Positions 15,674-24,852 of a stretch of DNA of 64,000 nucleotides are shown one piece after another. The translations under genes were made by a program, and so were the position numbers. The notes under the pieces were generated by a model that saw only the letters and a list, made by a program, of their open reading frames with translations, was not told the origin of the DNA and did not search any database. This DNA is from CAYQQJ01 sp964419935 (GTDB lineage: Bacteria > Pseudomonadota > Gammaproteobacteria > Pseudomonadales > Cellvibrionaceae). Position 1 is the first letter of the stretch; the number at the start of each line of letters is the position of its first letter. The DNA is taken from positions 35,815 through 99,814 of the forward strand of contig CAYQQJ010000012.1 in assembly GCA_964419935.1 (NCBI GenBank). The letters run 5' to 3'.

Positions 15674-16330
15674 TTAATCCCGCAAGCTGATAATTGGCCA
15701 ACCCTGCTGCTCGGCGTGCTGGCGCAGGCGTGGGCAGGGGTCGACCGCAGTGGGGTGGGTTACCGTATTCAACAGTGGAATGTCATTGGCTGAGTCACTG
15801 TAAAAGTAGCTGTTGGTCAGGTCGGTATTCGAGTCGGCGAGCCATTCCTGCAAGCGCACAACTTTGCCGTGCTGGAAGCAGGGCGTATTGATGGTTCTGC
15901 CGCTGTAGCGGCCATCGACGATTTCGGCATCGCAGGCAAGCAAGTTGTCGATGCCCAGCCAGTCCGCAATCGGGCGTGTGATGAAGCTGTTGGTGGCCGT
16001 GATGATCAACAGCGTATCGCCGGCCCGTCGGTGCCGGTCAATCAGCTCGGCCGCTTTCGGTAGGTAGAGCGGCTGGATTTTTTCCTGCATAAATGTTTGG
16101 TGCAAATCGGCCAATTCTGTCATTGTAAAGCGCTTCAAGGGCGCGAGAGCAAATGCCAGATAGGCATGGATATCCAGGTCGCCGCTCTGGTAGTCCTGGT
16201 AAAAGCGGTCATTGGTTTGTCGGAACTCATCCTGGTCCACCAGTTGCTGTTCGACCAGAAATTCGCCCCAGCAATGGTCGCTGTCGCCGGCGATGAGAGT
16301 GTTGTCCAGATCAAATATGGCGAGGCTCAA
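15674..16330 (-). CDS. HAD-IB family phosphatase (phosphoserine / histidinol-phosphatase-like)
   Basis: 218 residues with the HAD motifs AIFDLDNTL (nucleophile Asp near 6, acid/base Asp near 8), IITATNSF (motif II), and YFYSDSANDIPLLN (motif IV acidic pair). The cap of about 60 residues is the small helical type of subclass IB. Family members act on phosphoserine or similar small phosphates; Pseudomonas homologues next to rppH have been linked to histidinol-phosphate, which I recall without being able to check. It is divergent from rppH, with about 270 bases between, and co-transcribed with the imelysin-like gene. Confidence 0.8.
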   Translation of the reverse strand: MSLAIFDLDNTLIAGDSDHCWGEFLVEQQLVDQDEFRQTNDRFYQDYQSGDLDIHAYLAFALAPLKRFTMTELADLHQTFMQEKIQPLYLPKAAELIDRHRRAGDTLLIITATNSFITRPIADWLGIDNLLACDAEIVDGRYSGRTINTPCFQHGKVVRLQEWLADSNTDLTNSYFYSDSANDIPLLNTVTHPTAVDPCPRLRQHAEQQGWPIISLRD

Positions 16331-16602
16331 GAATGACTCCGGGTGCAGGATAAGTGGGTGAATGGACGCAGCAGTGTATCCGAATCATGGCCGCTGGCGT
16401 AGATGGAGGCTCCGCAGAGATTGGTCTACGGGAAATTGCTGCGCCCCGGTAAATTGTGAAACAATGATCCACTCGCAAAAAAACACAGACATGGCATCTG
16501 CCGATCATTCGGCGTCGCAGTGCCAGGAGTCGGTGCCTGCAACCGCGGACCGCCGCTTTACTGGCCCGGCCATCATTATAACAAGTTCATGGAGAGGCTC
16601 GA

Positions 16603-17130
16603 GTGATAGATAACGACGGGTTTCGCCCCAATGTGGGGATTGTACTGACCAATGCCGAGGGCCGGGTGCTATGGGCTCGTCGCGTCGGTGGCCAGGACGC
16701 ATGGCAGTTTCCTCAGGGCGGAATTAAGCAGCACGAGGATCCCGAAGCGGCCTTGTTCCGTGAATTACACGAAGAAGTGGGCCTTATGCCGGAAGACGTG
16801 AAGGTTCTAGCCGTCACTCGCGGATGGCTGCGCTATCGCCTGCCGCGCCGCCTGGTGCGCCAGAAGGAGCCGGTTTGTATCGGCCAAAAGCAGAAATGGT
16901 TTCTGCTGCAAATGGTTGGCAGCGACGATCGAATTTGCCTTGATAACGGTGGCCCGGTGGAGTTCGATGCGTGGCGGTGGGTCGGGTTTTGGTACCCCTT
17001 GACCAAGGTAGTTACCTTCAAGCGTGAAGTCTACCGGCGCGCGCTCAAGGAACTTTCCTTCCCGCACTCGCGCCTGGAACTTGCGGCAGAGTCAGCCCGG
17101 CGCTCAACCGGGGGGGCAGTTACATGCTGA
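16603..17130 (+). CDS. rppH: RNA pyrophosphohydrolase RppH
   Basis: 175 residues. RppH removes pyrophosphate from mRNA 5' ends, starting RNase E decay. The Nudix box GGIKQHEDPEAALFRELHEEVGL (~39-61) is intact and WQFPQGGIK precedes it. The start is a GTG with GGAG about 11 bases upstream, giving the family N-terminus MIDNDGFRPNVGIVL. The end overlaps ptsP by seven bases, so translation of the two is probably coupled, the same pairing as in Pseudomonas and E. coli. Confidence 0.96.
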   Translation: MIDNDGFRPNVGIVLTNAEGRVLWARRVGGQDAWQFPQGGIKQHEDPEAALFRELHEEVGLMPEDVKVLAVTRGWLRYRLPRRLVRQKEPVCIGQKQKWFLLQMVGSDDRICLDNGGPVEFDAWRWVGFWYPLTKVVTFKREVYRRALKELSFPHSRLELAAESARRSTGGAVTC

Positions 17131-19391
17131 ACTCGCTGCGCAGCATTGTGCAGGAGGTCAACGCCGCCCGCGATCTCAACAGTGCCCTAAAGATCATTGT
17201 GACCCGTGTGAAGGCTGCCATGGTGACCGAGGTGTGTTCCATTTACCTTCGCGATGGCGCAGACGCCTATGTGCTGATGGCCACTGATGGTCTGAATACC
17301 GCAGCAGTAGGCCAGGTGCGACTGGAACTCAACGAAGGTCTGGTGGGCCTGGTGGCAGCGCGGGAGGAGCCGATTAACCTGGATCGGGCTGAATCTCATC
17401 CGAAATTCCAGTACTTTCCTGAAACCGGCGAAGAGCGCTTCAGCTCATTTCTGGGGGTGCCTATCATCCACCAGCGCAAGGTGTTGGGCGTTCTCATCGT
17501 TCAGCAGGGCGAACGGCGGCGGTTTGATGAGGGTGAGGAAGCGTTCCTGGTAACCATGTCCGCCCAGTTGGCCGGGGTTATTGCGCACGCGGAGGCTACA
17601 GGTGTGCTCTTCCCGGTGGAGGGACGCGCGCCAAAACAGGCAAAGTTTACCGGCGTGGGCGGTGCACCCGGCGTCGCCATCGGCGTCGCACGGATAGTTT
17701 CTCCACTGGCCGATCTCAACGCGGTTCCTTATCAGGTGTGTGACGATGTGGAGGAAGAGCTGCTGTTTTTTCAGCGCTGTCTTTCCGCCGTGCGCGAAGA
17801 CGTCAAGCAGCTGGGTATGGAGTTGGAAACTCGCCTGGCCAAAGAGGAGCAAGCGCTGTTTGACGCCTACCTGGGCATGCTCAATGATGCCGGCCTTGGC
17901 CGGGAGGTGACCGAGCGCATCAACCAGGGATTGGCCGCGTCATACGCCTGGAGCGAGGTGATCAGGGAGCACATCAAAAATTTCTCCAGCATGCACGACT
18001 CCTACCTGCGCGAACGGGCATCGGATGTGCGCGATTTGGGCAGCCGGGTGCTGGCCTATCTGCAGCAGTCTGCCCACACCGAGCGGATTTTTCCCGACAA
18101 CACTATTCTGATCGGCGAAGAGCTGACCGCCTCGGTATTGGGTGAAATCCCCCAGGGCAAGCTGGCGGGCCTGGTATCCATTCGTGGCTCAAGTAACTCC
18201 CACGTCGCCATTCTGGCGCGCTCCATGGGTATACCTACGGTGATGGGGGCTGTTGACTTGCCATTTACCCAGCTCGACGGCCGCTCAATGATCGTCGACG
18301 GATATCACGGCTCCATATTCAGCGACCCGTCCGAAGAGCTCTGCAGCCGTTATCGGGAGATTGCCGAGGAAGATCGGCAAATGGTGGAGGGGCTGGAAAG
18401 CACCAAGGACCTTCCCTGTGAAACTCTCGACAAACACCGCGTCGCTCTGTGGGTTAACACAGGCTTGATGATCGATGCCATGCTCAGCCTGGAACGCGGT
18501 GCGGAAGGTGTCGGCCTGTATCGCACGGAAGTGCCATTCATGATGCGGGATCGCTTCCCCAGTGAAGAAGAACAGCGCATCACTTATCGGGAACAGTTGG
18601 AGGCTTTTGCGCCGCACACGGTGACCATGCGGACCCTCGACATCGGCGGCGACAAATCACTGCCATATTTCCCGATTGCGGAGGACAATCCGTTCCTCGG
18701 CTGGCGCGGTATTCGCGTGACACTGGACCACCCGGAAATATTTCTGGTGCAGGTGCGGGCCATGCTGAAAGCGAGCGAGGGTCTGGATAACCTGCGCATC
18801 ATGCTGCCCATGGTGTCCAGTATTCCGGAACTGGAGGTCGCACAGATTCTGATCTATCGGGCCTATAACGAGCTGCTGGAAGAGGGTTTCAAGCTGAGCA
18901 TGCCGCCTATCGGTGTCATGGTCGAGGTGCCTGCCGCCGTTTATCAGGCGCGGGAACTGGCAGCGCGGGTGGATTTTCTGTCGGTCGGCAGCAACGACCT
19001 TACCCAGTATATTCTGGCGGTCGATCGCAACAATGCGCGCGTCGCAGATTTGTATCACTCCCTGCACCCGGCGGTCCTGCGGGCGCTTCAGCAGGTGGTT
19101 GTCGATGGCCATGCCGAGGGCGTGTCGGTCGGTATATGTGGCGAGCTGGCTGGCGATCCCAATGCGGCCATGCTGTTGATCGCCATGGGATACGATGTGC
19201 TTTCCATGAATGCCACCAACCTGCTGAAGGTAAAATCCGTGATTCGCAGTATCACCCTCCAGCAAGCGGAGGAGCTGCTGGCCGAAGTGATGGTGCTGCC
19301 GGACGCGGCGGCGATCAATCGGTGCCTGGAAACCGCTTTTGAACAGGCGGGGCTGGCGCGTTTGATCAAACCGCGCATTCTGCACCACTGA
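17124..19391 (+). CDS. ptsP: PEP-protein phosphotransferase PtsP (enzyme I-Ntr)
   Basis: 755 residues. It autophosphorylates on PEP and passes phosphate to NPr in the nitrogen-type PTS, a regulatory chain. An N-terminal GAF domain (~1-160) senses small ligands. The PTS enzyme I part follows: GGAPGVAIGVAR, the phosphohistidine segment IRGSSNSHVAILARSMGIP (~350-370), the PEP-binding barrel TLDIGGDKSLPYF, and FLSVGSNDLTQYILAVDRNNARV plus VGICGELAGDP near the C-terminus. Length and order are typical. It overlaps rppH at its start; lgt follows after about 150 bases. Confidence 0.97.
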   Translation: MLNSLRSIVQEVNAARDLNSALKIIVTRVKAAMVTEVCSIYLRDGADAYVLMATDGLNTAAVGQVRLELNEGLVGLVAAREEPINLDRAESHPKFQYFPETGEERFSSFLGVPIIHQRKVLGVLIVQQGERRRFDEGEEAFLVTMSAQLAGVIAHAEATGVLFPVEGRAPKQAKFTGVGGAPGVAIGVARIVSPLADLNAVPYQVCDDVEEELLFFQRCLSAVREDVKQLGMELETRLAKEEQALFDAYLGMLNDAGLGREVTERINQGLAASYAWSEVIREHIKNFSSMHDSYLRERASDVRDLGSRVLAYLQQSAHTERIFPDNTILIGEELTASVLGEIPQGKLAGLVSIRGSSNSHVAILARSMGIPTVMGAVDLPFTQLDGRSMIVDGYHGSIFSDPSEELCSRYREIAEEDRQMVEGLESTKDLPCETLDKHRVALWVNTGLMIDAMLSLERGAEGVGLYRTEVPFMMRDRFPSEEEQRITYREQLEAFAPHTVTMRTLDIGGDKSLPYFPIAEDNPFLGWRGIRVTLDHPEIFLVQVRAMLKASEGLDNLRIMLPMVSSIPELEVAQILIYRAYNELLEEGFKLSMPPIGVMVEVPAAVYQARELAARVDFLSVGSNDLTQYILAVDRNNARVADLYHSLHPAVLRALQQVVVDGHAEGVSVGICGELAGDPNAAMLLIAMGYDVLSMNATNLLKVKSVIRSITLQQAEELLAEVMVLPDAAAINRCLETAFEQAGLARLIKPRILHH

Positions 19392-19544
19392 CTGGGTGCT
19401 CATAGGGCAACCGGCTTACTCAAATTAATGTACCATTCCCGCTGGCGAGTGCGGCGGTGACAACCTTTGCGTGGAGCTTTCATCCAGAGTTTTCGCGAAC
19501 CGGCTGTGTGGCGGGTTGCGGCCCAATAGCTATCTGAGGAATGC

Positions 19545-20369
19545 ATGATTACTTACCCCGATATTGACCCCGTCGCGTTTTCCCTGGGGCCTCTCGACGT
19601 TCATTGGTACGGTATTATGTACCTTTGCGCATTTGCTGCGGCTTGGGCGCTGGCTTTGGCTCGTGCCAAGCAGCCGCACGCACCGGTGCGTCCAGGGCAG
19701 GTAGAAGATCTCGTTTTCTGGGGCGCGATGGGAGTGGTGCTCGGCGGCCGTATTGGTTATGTGTTTTTCTATAATTTTGGCGAGCTGCTCAATGACCCCT
19801 TGATGCTTTTTCGCGTCTGGGAGGGCGGTATGTCCTTCCACGGCGGTCTTCTGGGAGTGATCATCGCCATGATTCTTTATGCCCGGCGCATCGGCCAGAA
19901 GTTTATCGATATCATGGATTTTATCGCGCCCTTGGTGCCTCTGGGGCTGGGGTTTGGACGTCTGGGTAACTTCATTGGCCAGGAACTGTGGGGGAGGGCG
20001 ACGGATCCCGATGCGCCCTGGGCGATTGTGTTTCCCAATGACCCTGAAGGCTTGTATCGCCACCCATCCCAGTTGTACCAGGCGTTTCTTGAAGGTCTGG
20101 TGCTGTTCGTTATCCTGTTCTGGTTTTCGCGCAAGCCTCGCCCGCGAGCTGCCGTCAGCGCGTTGTTCCTGTTGGCCTACGGGATTTTCCGCTTCGCAGT
20201 CGAGTTTGTCCGCACGCCGGATGCACACATTGGCTATGACCTGTTTGGCTGGATGACCCGCGGTCAAATGTTGTGCATCCCGATGATCCTGCTCGGTGCA
20301 GGCATGCTGGTATGGGTCTATTCAAAGTCCGGCTCGAGCGAAGCCGCACAGCAGACGACGGCCCGCTAA
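19545..20369 (+). CDS. lgt: prolipoprotein diacylglyceryl transferase
   Basis: 274 residues with about seven membrane segments. Lgt transfers diacylglyceryl from phosphatidylglycerol to the lipobox cysteine of prolipoproteins, the first step for the several lipoproteins encoded in this window. Signatures: HWYGIMYLCAF, GGRIGYVFFYN, GGMSFHGGLLG, GRLGNFIGQELWGR and HPSQLYQAFLEG. The start ATG is preceded by TGAGGAA. It lies directly upstream of thyA (25 bases), a widely conserved pairing. Confidence 0.97.
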   Translation: MITYPDIDPVAFSLGPLDVHWYGIMYLCAFAAAWALALARAKQPHAPVRPGQVEDLVFWGAMGVVLGGRIGYVFFYNFGELLNDPLMLFRVWEGGMSFHGGLLGVIIAMILYARRIGQKFIDIMDFIAPLVPLGLGFGRLGNFIGQELWGRATDPDAPWAIVFPNDPEGLYRHPSQLYQAFLEGLVLFVILFWFSRKPRPRAAVSALFLLAYGIFRFAVEFVRTPDAHIGYDLFGWMTRGQMLCIPMILLGAGMLVWVYSKSGSSEAAQQTTAR

Positions 20370-20394
20370 TAAAAGGTCAGTTAAAGGTTAATTA

Positions 20395-21228
20395 ATGAAG
20401 CAGTATTTAGACATGATGCGACACGTTCGGGACAGCGGCGTGCGCAAGGACGATCGAACCGGTACGGGAACGCTGAGCGTTTTCGGCTACCAGATGCGTT
20501 TCAATCTCAACGATGGCTTCCCGTTAGTCACCACAAAGAAGTGTCACGTGAAATCCATCATTCACGAGTTGCTGTGGTTTCTGCGCGGCGATACCAATGT
20601 GGCGTACCTGCAGGAAAACGGCGTGCGCATCTGGAATGAATGGGCCACTGAAGATGGAGATCTGGGGCCGGTCTATGGTGCGCAATGGCGCTCCTGGCCA
20701 ACCGCCGACGGCGGCGTCATTGACCAGGTTGCCGATCTGGTGCGACAGATCAAGAACAAACCCGATTCGCGCCGGTTGATTCTTTCCGCATGGAACCCTG
20801 CATTGCTGCCCGATGAAGGCATCTCGCCTCAGGATAATGTCCGCAACGGCAAAATGGCGCTGCCGCCGTGCCACACATTGTTTCAGTTCTACGTCGCGGA
20901 GGGCCGATTGTCCTGTCAGTTGTATCAGCGCAGTGCGGACATTTTCCTGGGCGTGCCGTTCAATATTGCCTCCTATGCGCTGTTGACCATGATGATGGCT
21001 CAGGTAACCGGGCTCAAACCCGGCGATTTTGTTCATACCTTTGGCGATGCTCACCTCTACTCGAATCATCTTGACCAGGTTGATGTGCAGTTGTCCCGGG
21101 AGCCCTATCCGCTGCCGGTGATGAAAATCAACCCAGAGGTGCAGGATATCTTCTCCTTTCGCTTTGAAGACTTTGAACTGCGTGGCTATCAGGCTCACCC
21201 GCACATAGCGGCGCCGATTGCGGTTTGA
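20395..21228 (+). CDS. thyA: thymidylate synthase
   Basis: 277 residues. ThyA makes dTMP from dUMP with methylene-tetrahydrofolate, producing dihydrofolate. The catalytic cysteine lies in LPPCHTLFQFYV, followed by QRSADIFLGVPFNIASYALL and HTFGDAHLYSNHLDQV; DRTGTGTLSVFG near the N-terminus binds phosphate. The length is between the E. coli (264) and longer versions, with a short insert after the GPVYGAQWRSW segment. folA, whose product regenerates the cofactor, follows immediately, consistent with an operon. Confidence 0.98.
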   Translation: MKQYLDMMRHVRDSGVRKDDRTGTGTLSVFGYQMRFNLNDGFPLVTTKKCHVKSIIHELLWFLRGDTNVAYLQENGVRIWNEWATEDGDLGPVYGAQWRSWPTADGGVIDQVADLVRQIKNKPDSRRLILSAWNPALLPDEGISPQDNVRNGKMALPPCHTLFQFYVAEGRLSCQLYQRSADIFLGVPFNIASYALLTMMMAQVTGLKPGDFVHTFGDAHLYSNHLDQVDVQLSREPYPLPVMKINPEVQDIFSFRFEDFELRGYQAHPHIAAPIAV

Positions 21229-21250
21229 GGCTATTAACAATGGAATAACA

Positions 21251-21793
21251 ATGGAACCAGCAACAGAATCAATGACGAAACTATCCTTTATTGTTGCCAT
21301 GTCCGAGAACGGCGTCATCGGCGTTAACAATCAGCTGCCCTGGCACCTGCCCGAAGACCTGAAATACTTCAAGCGCATTACCATGGGGCACCCGATCATC
21401 ATGGGCCGTAAAACCTATGAGTCTATCGGGCGCCCGCTTCCCGGTCGCAATAACATTGTGGTGACACGTCAACCACACTGGCAAGCGGCTGGCGTGCAGG
21501 CAGCGTCAAGCATCGAAGATGCTCTGCAGGCGGGAGAGGCCTGTGTCGACGGTGGTGATGGCGCAGAAATATTTGTAATTGGCGGAGAGGAACTTTTCCG
21601 CCAAATGTGGCACCAAGTTGATCGCCTGTATTTAACGCAGGTGCATGCGAACATTCCCGGGGATGCGTTCTTTCCCACTTTTGATCGCAACGCTTGGCGG
21701 GAAGTAGAGCGAACCGACCACGGTTCGGACCAGAATAATCCCTATGACTATTCATTTTTAGTTCTGGATCGTTGCTCCGGTTCTCAAAGTTGA
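21251..21793 (+). CDS. folA: dihydrofolate reductase
   Basis: 180 residues from the ATG at 21251 (GGAAT about nine bases upstream). An in-frame ATG at 21272 gives the usual family start MTKLSFIVAMSENGVIG, and a further in-frame start lies within the end of thyA, so the N-terminus is not settled. Motifs: NNQLPWHLPEDLKYFKRIT (folate site), IIMGRKTYESIGRPLPGR (NADPH), and FVIGGEELFRQ. It reduces the dihydrofolate made by ThyA. The last gene of the rppH-ptsP-lgt-thyA-folA run. Confidence 0.96.
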   Translation: MEPATESMTKLSFIVAMSENGVIGVNNQLPWHLPEDLKYFKRITMGHPIIMGRKTYESIGRPLPGRNNIVVTRQPHWQAAGVQAASSIEDALQAGEACVDGGDGAEIFVIGGEELFRQMWHQVDRLYLTQVHANIPGDAFFPTFDRNAWREVERTDHGSDQNNPYDYSFLVLDRCSGSQS

Positions 21794-21795
21794 GA

Positions 21796-21915
21796 TATTC
21801 GTTATAACGAATACGGCAACTTAGCCGGAAAACTGGTTGACCAATTTGTTCAAATTATAGTCTGGTGTTACCTAAGTGTTACCTTGCCTCGACTGTATTT
21901 CAGTAAAGTGTTACC
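21796..21915. promoter_or_regulatory. palindrome and phased GTGTTACC repeats ahead of the TonB operon
   Basis: An 18-base perfect palindrome, TATTCGTTATAACGAATA, lies at 21796-21813, just after folA. Beyond it GTGTTACC occurs three times in the same orientation at 21865-21872, 21876-21883 and 21908-21915, spaced 11 and 32 bases, about one and three helical turns. Such phasing suggests binding sites for a regulator. The rest of the 309-base gap up to 22103 has a small stem TGCCAG/CTGGCA (21922-21940) and no open frame of note. No Fur box could be recognised. Confidence 0.5.
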
Positions 21916-22102
21916 AAAGGTGATGCCAGGGTGGCTCTGGCAGATGGGTTTTCACAAAAAATTGAATGTTTTGAGACGGTGTTATTAAAATGACGCACTC
22001 TTAGCGATTGCCAAGTCTCTAGATTTTACACACTCTGAATCGAGCCTCGGCTGTCTGGTTCAGTCGCAACTTTTAAACGCAAGCACCCGAGTTGGGGGAT
22101 AT

Positions 22103-22891
22103 ATGAAGAAGCAGCGATTCAAGGCTGTGGCTCTGTCCACAGTTATTTCTGCTGGCGCGCTCATGGCGGGCGCTGCACAGGCAGCAGATCCAAGATTGGA
22201 TGCCATCTTACAGGTGGGGCAATCCAAGGTGGCCGTGGGGCAGCAGTCTCAGAAGCGTGTGGACAAGCTTCAGGAAGAAACTACGGCGTTGCTGTCGCAG
22301 TTCAAACAGGTCAACAAGCAGATCGAAGGTCTGCGTGTATATAACACTCAGCTGGAAAAGCAAATCCAGAACCAGCTGGACGTTATTGCCGATCTTGAAG
22401 CCTCTATCGACCAGGTTACGGTGATCGAGCGTCAAATCCAGCCGCTGATCCTGCGTATGCTCGAAGGTCTCGAGCAGTTTGTAGAGCTCGACATGCCCTT
22501 CCGCCTGGAAGAGCGTCGCAAGCGTGTTGCAGATCTGCGCAGCAAAATGGATCGCGCCGATATCACCGTCGCGGAAAAGTTTCGCCAGGTTCTGGAAGCC
22601 TACAACATCGAAGCCGAGTACGGCCGCAAGCTGGAAACATACCAGGACACACTTACAGTTGACGGCGCAGAGCGTCAGGTCAACATTCTGGCCGTCGGCC
22701 GCATTGCTTTGATGTACCAGACCACAGATACCAAACTGTCCGGTGCCTGGGATAAAGAACAAGGTGGTTGGGTACCTCTGGAAGACGGTAGCTACCGTTC
22801 TGCTATTTTGAAAGGTATTCGTATTGCCAAGAAACAAGCCGCAACCGACATTATGCAGTTACCTATTTCGGCTCCGGAGGCAGCACAATGA
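22103..22891 (+). CDS. DUF3450 periplasmic coiled-coil protein of TonB system
   Basis: 262 residues with a signal peptide ending AAQAA (cleavage near 27). The mature part is a long coiled coil (VDKLQEETTALLSQFKQVNKQIEGLRVYNTQLEKQIQNQLDVIADLEASIDQV) followed by a conserved C-terminal part (LDMPFRLEERRKRVADLR, YNIEAEYGRKLETYQDTL, GWVPLEDGSYRSAILKGIRIAKKQ) that I recognise as DUF3450. The family is found as first gene of TtpC-ExbB-ExbD-TonB operons in marine gammaproteobacteria and is thought to help energise TonB-dependent uptake. It overlaps the next gene by four bases. Confidence 0.88.
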   Translation: MKKQRFKAVALSTVISAGALMAGAAQAADPRLDAILQVGQSKVAVGQQSQKRVDKLQEETTALLSQFKQVNKQIEGLRVYNTQLEKQIQNQLDVIADLEASIDQVTVIERQIQPLILRMLEGLEQFVELDMPFRLEERRKRVADLRSKMDRADITVAEKFRQVLEAYNIEAEYGRKLETYQDTLTVDGAERQVNILAVGRIALMYQTTDTKLSGAWDKEQGGWVPLEDGSYRSAILKGIRIAKKQAATDIMQLPISAPEAAQ

Positions 22892-24270
22892 AAATGACAT
22901 TTAAGAAACAGTTGTTGGCCGTAGCTGCCGCAGGCGTTTTTGCATTTGCCGGTGCCGGTGTGCACGCGCAGGGTGAACAGGCCGCGTCACTGGACCAACT
23001 TTTGAACATGGTCAAGCAGAGCAAAGTTGCAGAGACCAAAGAATATCAACAGCGCGAAGCTGAATTCCGTCGTCAGAAAGCCAACCAGGCTGAATTGCTG
23101 CGTCAAGCCGAGCAGACTCTGGCTAACGAAGAGGCTCGTGCCGCGCGTCTGGATGCGAAGTTTGAAGAGCAGGAGCTTCTGGTACAACAGAAGCGTGAGC
23201 AACTGGACGAGCGCCTGGGTTCTTTGAAAGAGCTGTTTGGTCACCTGACTTCTACTGCGGGTGATTTGCGTGCGGCACTGGACACTTCCATTGTTTCTGC
23301 CCAATACGCCGGCCGTACTGACTTCCTCGACGAGCTGATCGAGAAGATGAACAGTGAAACCCGTCTGCCAACTATCGAAGAAATTGAGCGCCTGTGGTTC
23401 GAAATTCAGCGTGAAACTATCGAAAGTGGTCGAGTGGTGTCATTTGATTCCACAGTGGTCAGCCCCGGTGGTGAAAAGCAACAGCGTGAAGTTGTGCGCA
23501 TTGGTAACTACAACTTGGTTTCCGATGGCAAATATCTGACTTATGATCCGAAGAGCGGCACCATTGCTGAACTGACTCGTCAGCCAGCCGGTAGCGTCCA
23601 GGATTCTGCAGAAGCTCTGCAGGCAGCTGAATCCGGCTTTACACAAGTTGGTATCGACCCCACTGGTCCTTCCGGCGGCAGCTTGTTGTCAGCCTTGATC
23701 AACAGCCCTTCACTGGTTGAACGTTGGCACCAGGGCGGCATCGTTGGCTACATTATCACTGCGGTCGGTGGTCTGGCGTTGTTGATGGCGCTGTGGCGTT
23801 TTGTTGCCCTGTCCGGCATCACCAGCAAAGTTAATTCGCAGATCAAGTCTGATCGCGCCAACACCAACAACCCGCTGGGTCGTGTGTTGAAGGTTGCCGA
23901 AGACAACCCCGGAATTGACACCGAATCTCTCGAATTGAAGCTGGAAGAAGCGGTGCTTAAAGAGCGTCCGCCCATCGAGACCGGCCTGACATTCATGAAG
24001 ATCATCTCCATGGTAGCGCCGCTGTTGGGTCTGCTGGGTACGGTGGTTGGTATGATTCAGACCTTCCAGGCAATCACTGTGTTCGGTGCTGGTGATCCGA
24101 AAGCGATGGCAGGCGGTATTTCCAGTGCGCTGGTAACTACAGTACTCGGTCTGGTAGTCGCTATTCCCACTGTGCTTCTGCACACCTGGTTGAGCGGTAA
24201 GGCCAAGCACATTATCCATATACTGGATGAGCGTAGCGCTGGCATCATCGCTGAAAAATCAGAGAAGTAG
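22888..24270 (+). CDS. ttpC: TtpC-type MotA/TolQ/ExbB proton channel protein
   Basis: 460 residues. Signal peptide (~1-28), a periplasmic coiled coil (~40-120: FRRQKANQAELLRQAEQTLANEEARAARLDAKFEEQELL), a middle domain (~140-240), then three membrane helices of the MotA/TolQ/ExbB family (~280 onward), with MKIISMVAPLLGLLGTVVGMIQTF and GGISSALVTTVLGLVVAIPTVLLHTWL. In Vibrio, TtpC is the extra component needed by the TonB2 system. Here it would act with the plain ExbB encoded next. It is translationally linked to DUF3450 and 12 bases ahead of exbB. Confidence 0.9.
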   Translation: MKMTFKKQLLAVAAAGVFAFAGAGVHAQGEQAASLDQLLNMVKQSKVAETKEYQQREAEFRRQKANQAELLRQAEQTLANEEARAARLDAKFEEQELLVQQKREQLDERLGSLKELFGHLTSTAGDLRAALDTSIVSAQYAGRTDFLDELIEKMNSETRLPTIEEIERLWFEIQRETIESGRVVSFDSTVVSPGGEKQQREVVRIGNYNLVSDGKYLTYDPKSGTIAELTRQPAGSVQDSAEALQAAESGFTQVGIDPTGPSGGSLLSALINSPSLVERWHQGGIVGYIITAVGGLALLMALWRFVALSGITSKVNSQIKSDRANTNNPLGRVLKVAEDNPGIDTESLELKLEEAVLKERPPIETGLTFMKIISMVAPLLGLLGTVVGMIQTFQAITVFGAGDPKAMAGGISSALVTTVLGLVVAIPTVLLHTWLSGKAKHIIHILDERSAGIIAEKSEK

Positions 24271-24282
24271 AGGAGATTTGAC

Positions 24283-24810
24283 ATGGTGGCATTGATGGAA
24301 GCCCTAGCAGCCATTAACGCCTTCGTGGCGTCAGGCGGTCCGGTACTAATTGCCCTCGCCGTCCTGACGTTCGTCATGTGGACGTTTATCTTCGAGCGAC
24401 TTTGGTTCTTTCGCAGCGCACTGTCCAGCTCGGTCAACAGTGCGCTGGGGCATTGGGAGGCGCGCCCGGAGCGCAAATCCTGGAATGCCCGGCAAGTGCG
24501 TTTGTCCCTGATTTCCACTGTATCGGAAAAGATTCATCAGAATCTTGATCTGATCGGTACCATGGTTGCCCTCTGCCCGTTGTTGGGATTGCTGGGCACC
24601 GTAACCGGTATGATTCAGGTGTTTAACGTGTTGGCCGTAACCGGTGGTGGTGATGCTAAATCTATGGCGGCTGGCGTATCTCAAGCCACTATCCCGACAA
24701 TGGCGGGAATGGTGGCGGCGCTGTCCGGTGTATTTGGTTCTACCCTGCTTAACGGCATTGCAGAACGTGAGACCCAACTGCTCGAAGACCATCTGACGAT
24801 GGACCACTAA
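24283..24810 (+). CDS. exbB: biopolymer transport protein ExbB (TonB2 type)
   Basis: 175 residues, the short ExbB2 type. Three membrane helices: ~18-38, then ~95-120 (LIGTMVALCPLLGLLGTVTGMIQVF) and ~145-165 (VSQATIPTMAGMVAALSGVFGSTLL). With ExbD it forms the proton channel that drives TonB. The sequence between helices 1 and 2 (RSALSSSVNSALGHWEARPERKSW) is the cytosolic loop. It is the third gene of a six-gene run with spacings of 12 and 42 bases. Confidence 0.95.
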   Translation: MVALMEALAAINAFVASGGPVLIALAVLTFVMWTFIFERLWFFRSALSSSVNSALGHWEARPERKSWNARQVRLSLISTVSEKIHQNLDLIGTMVALCPLLGLLGTVTGMIQVFNVLAVTGGGDAKSMAAGVSQATIPTMAGMVAALSGVFGSTLLNGIAERETQLLEDHLTMDH

Positions 24811-24852
24811 GGTACCCTTTATACCTTCTAGTCTGATGTTAAGAGAGAACCC

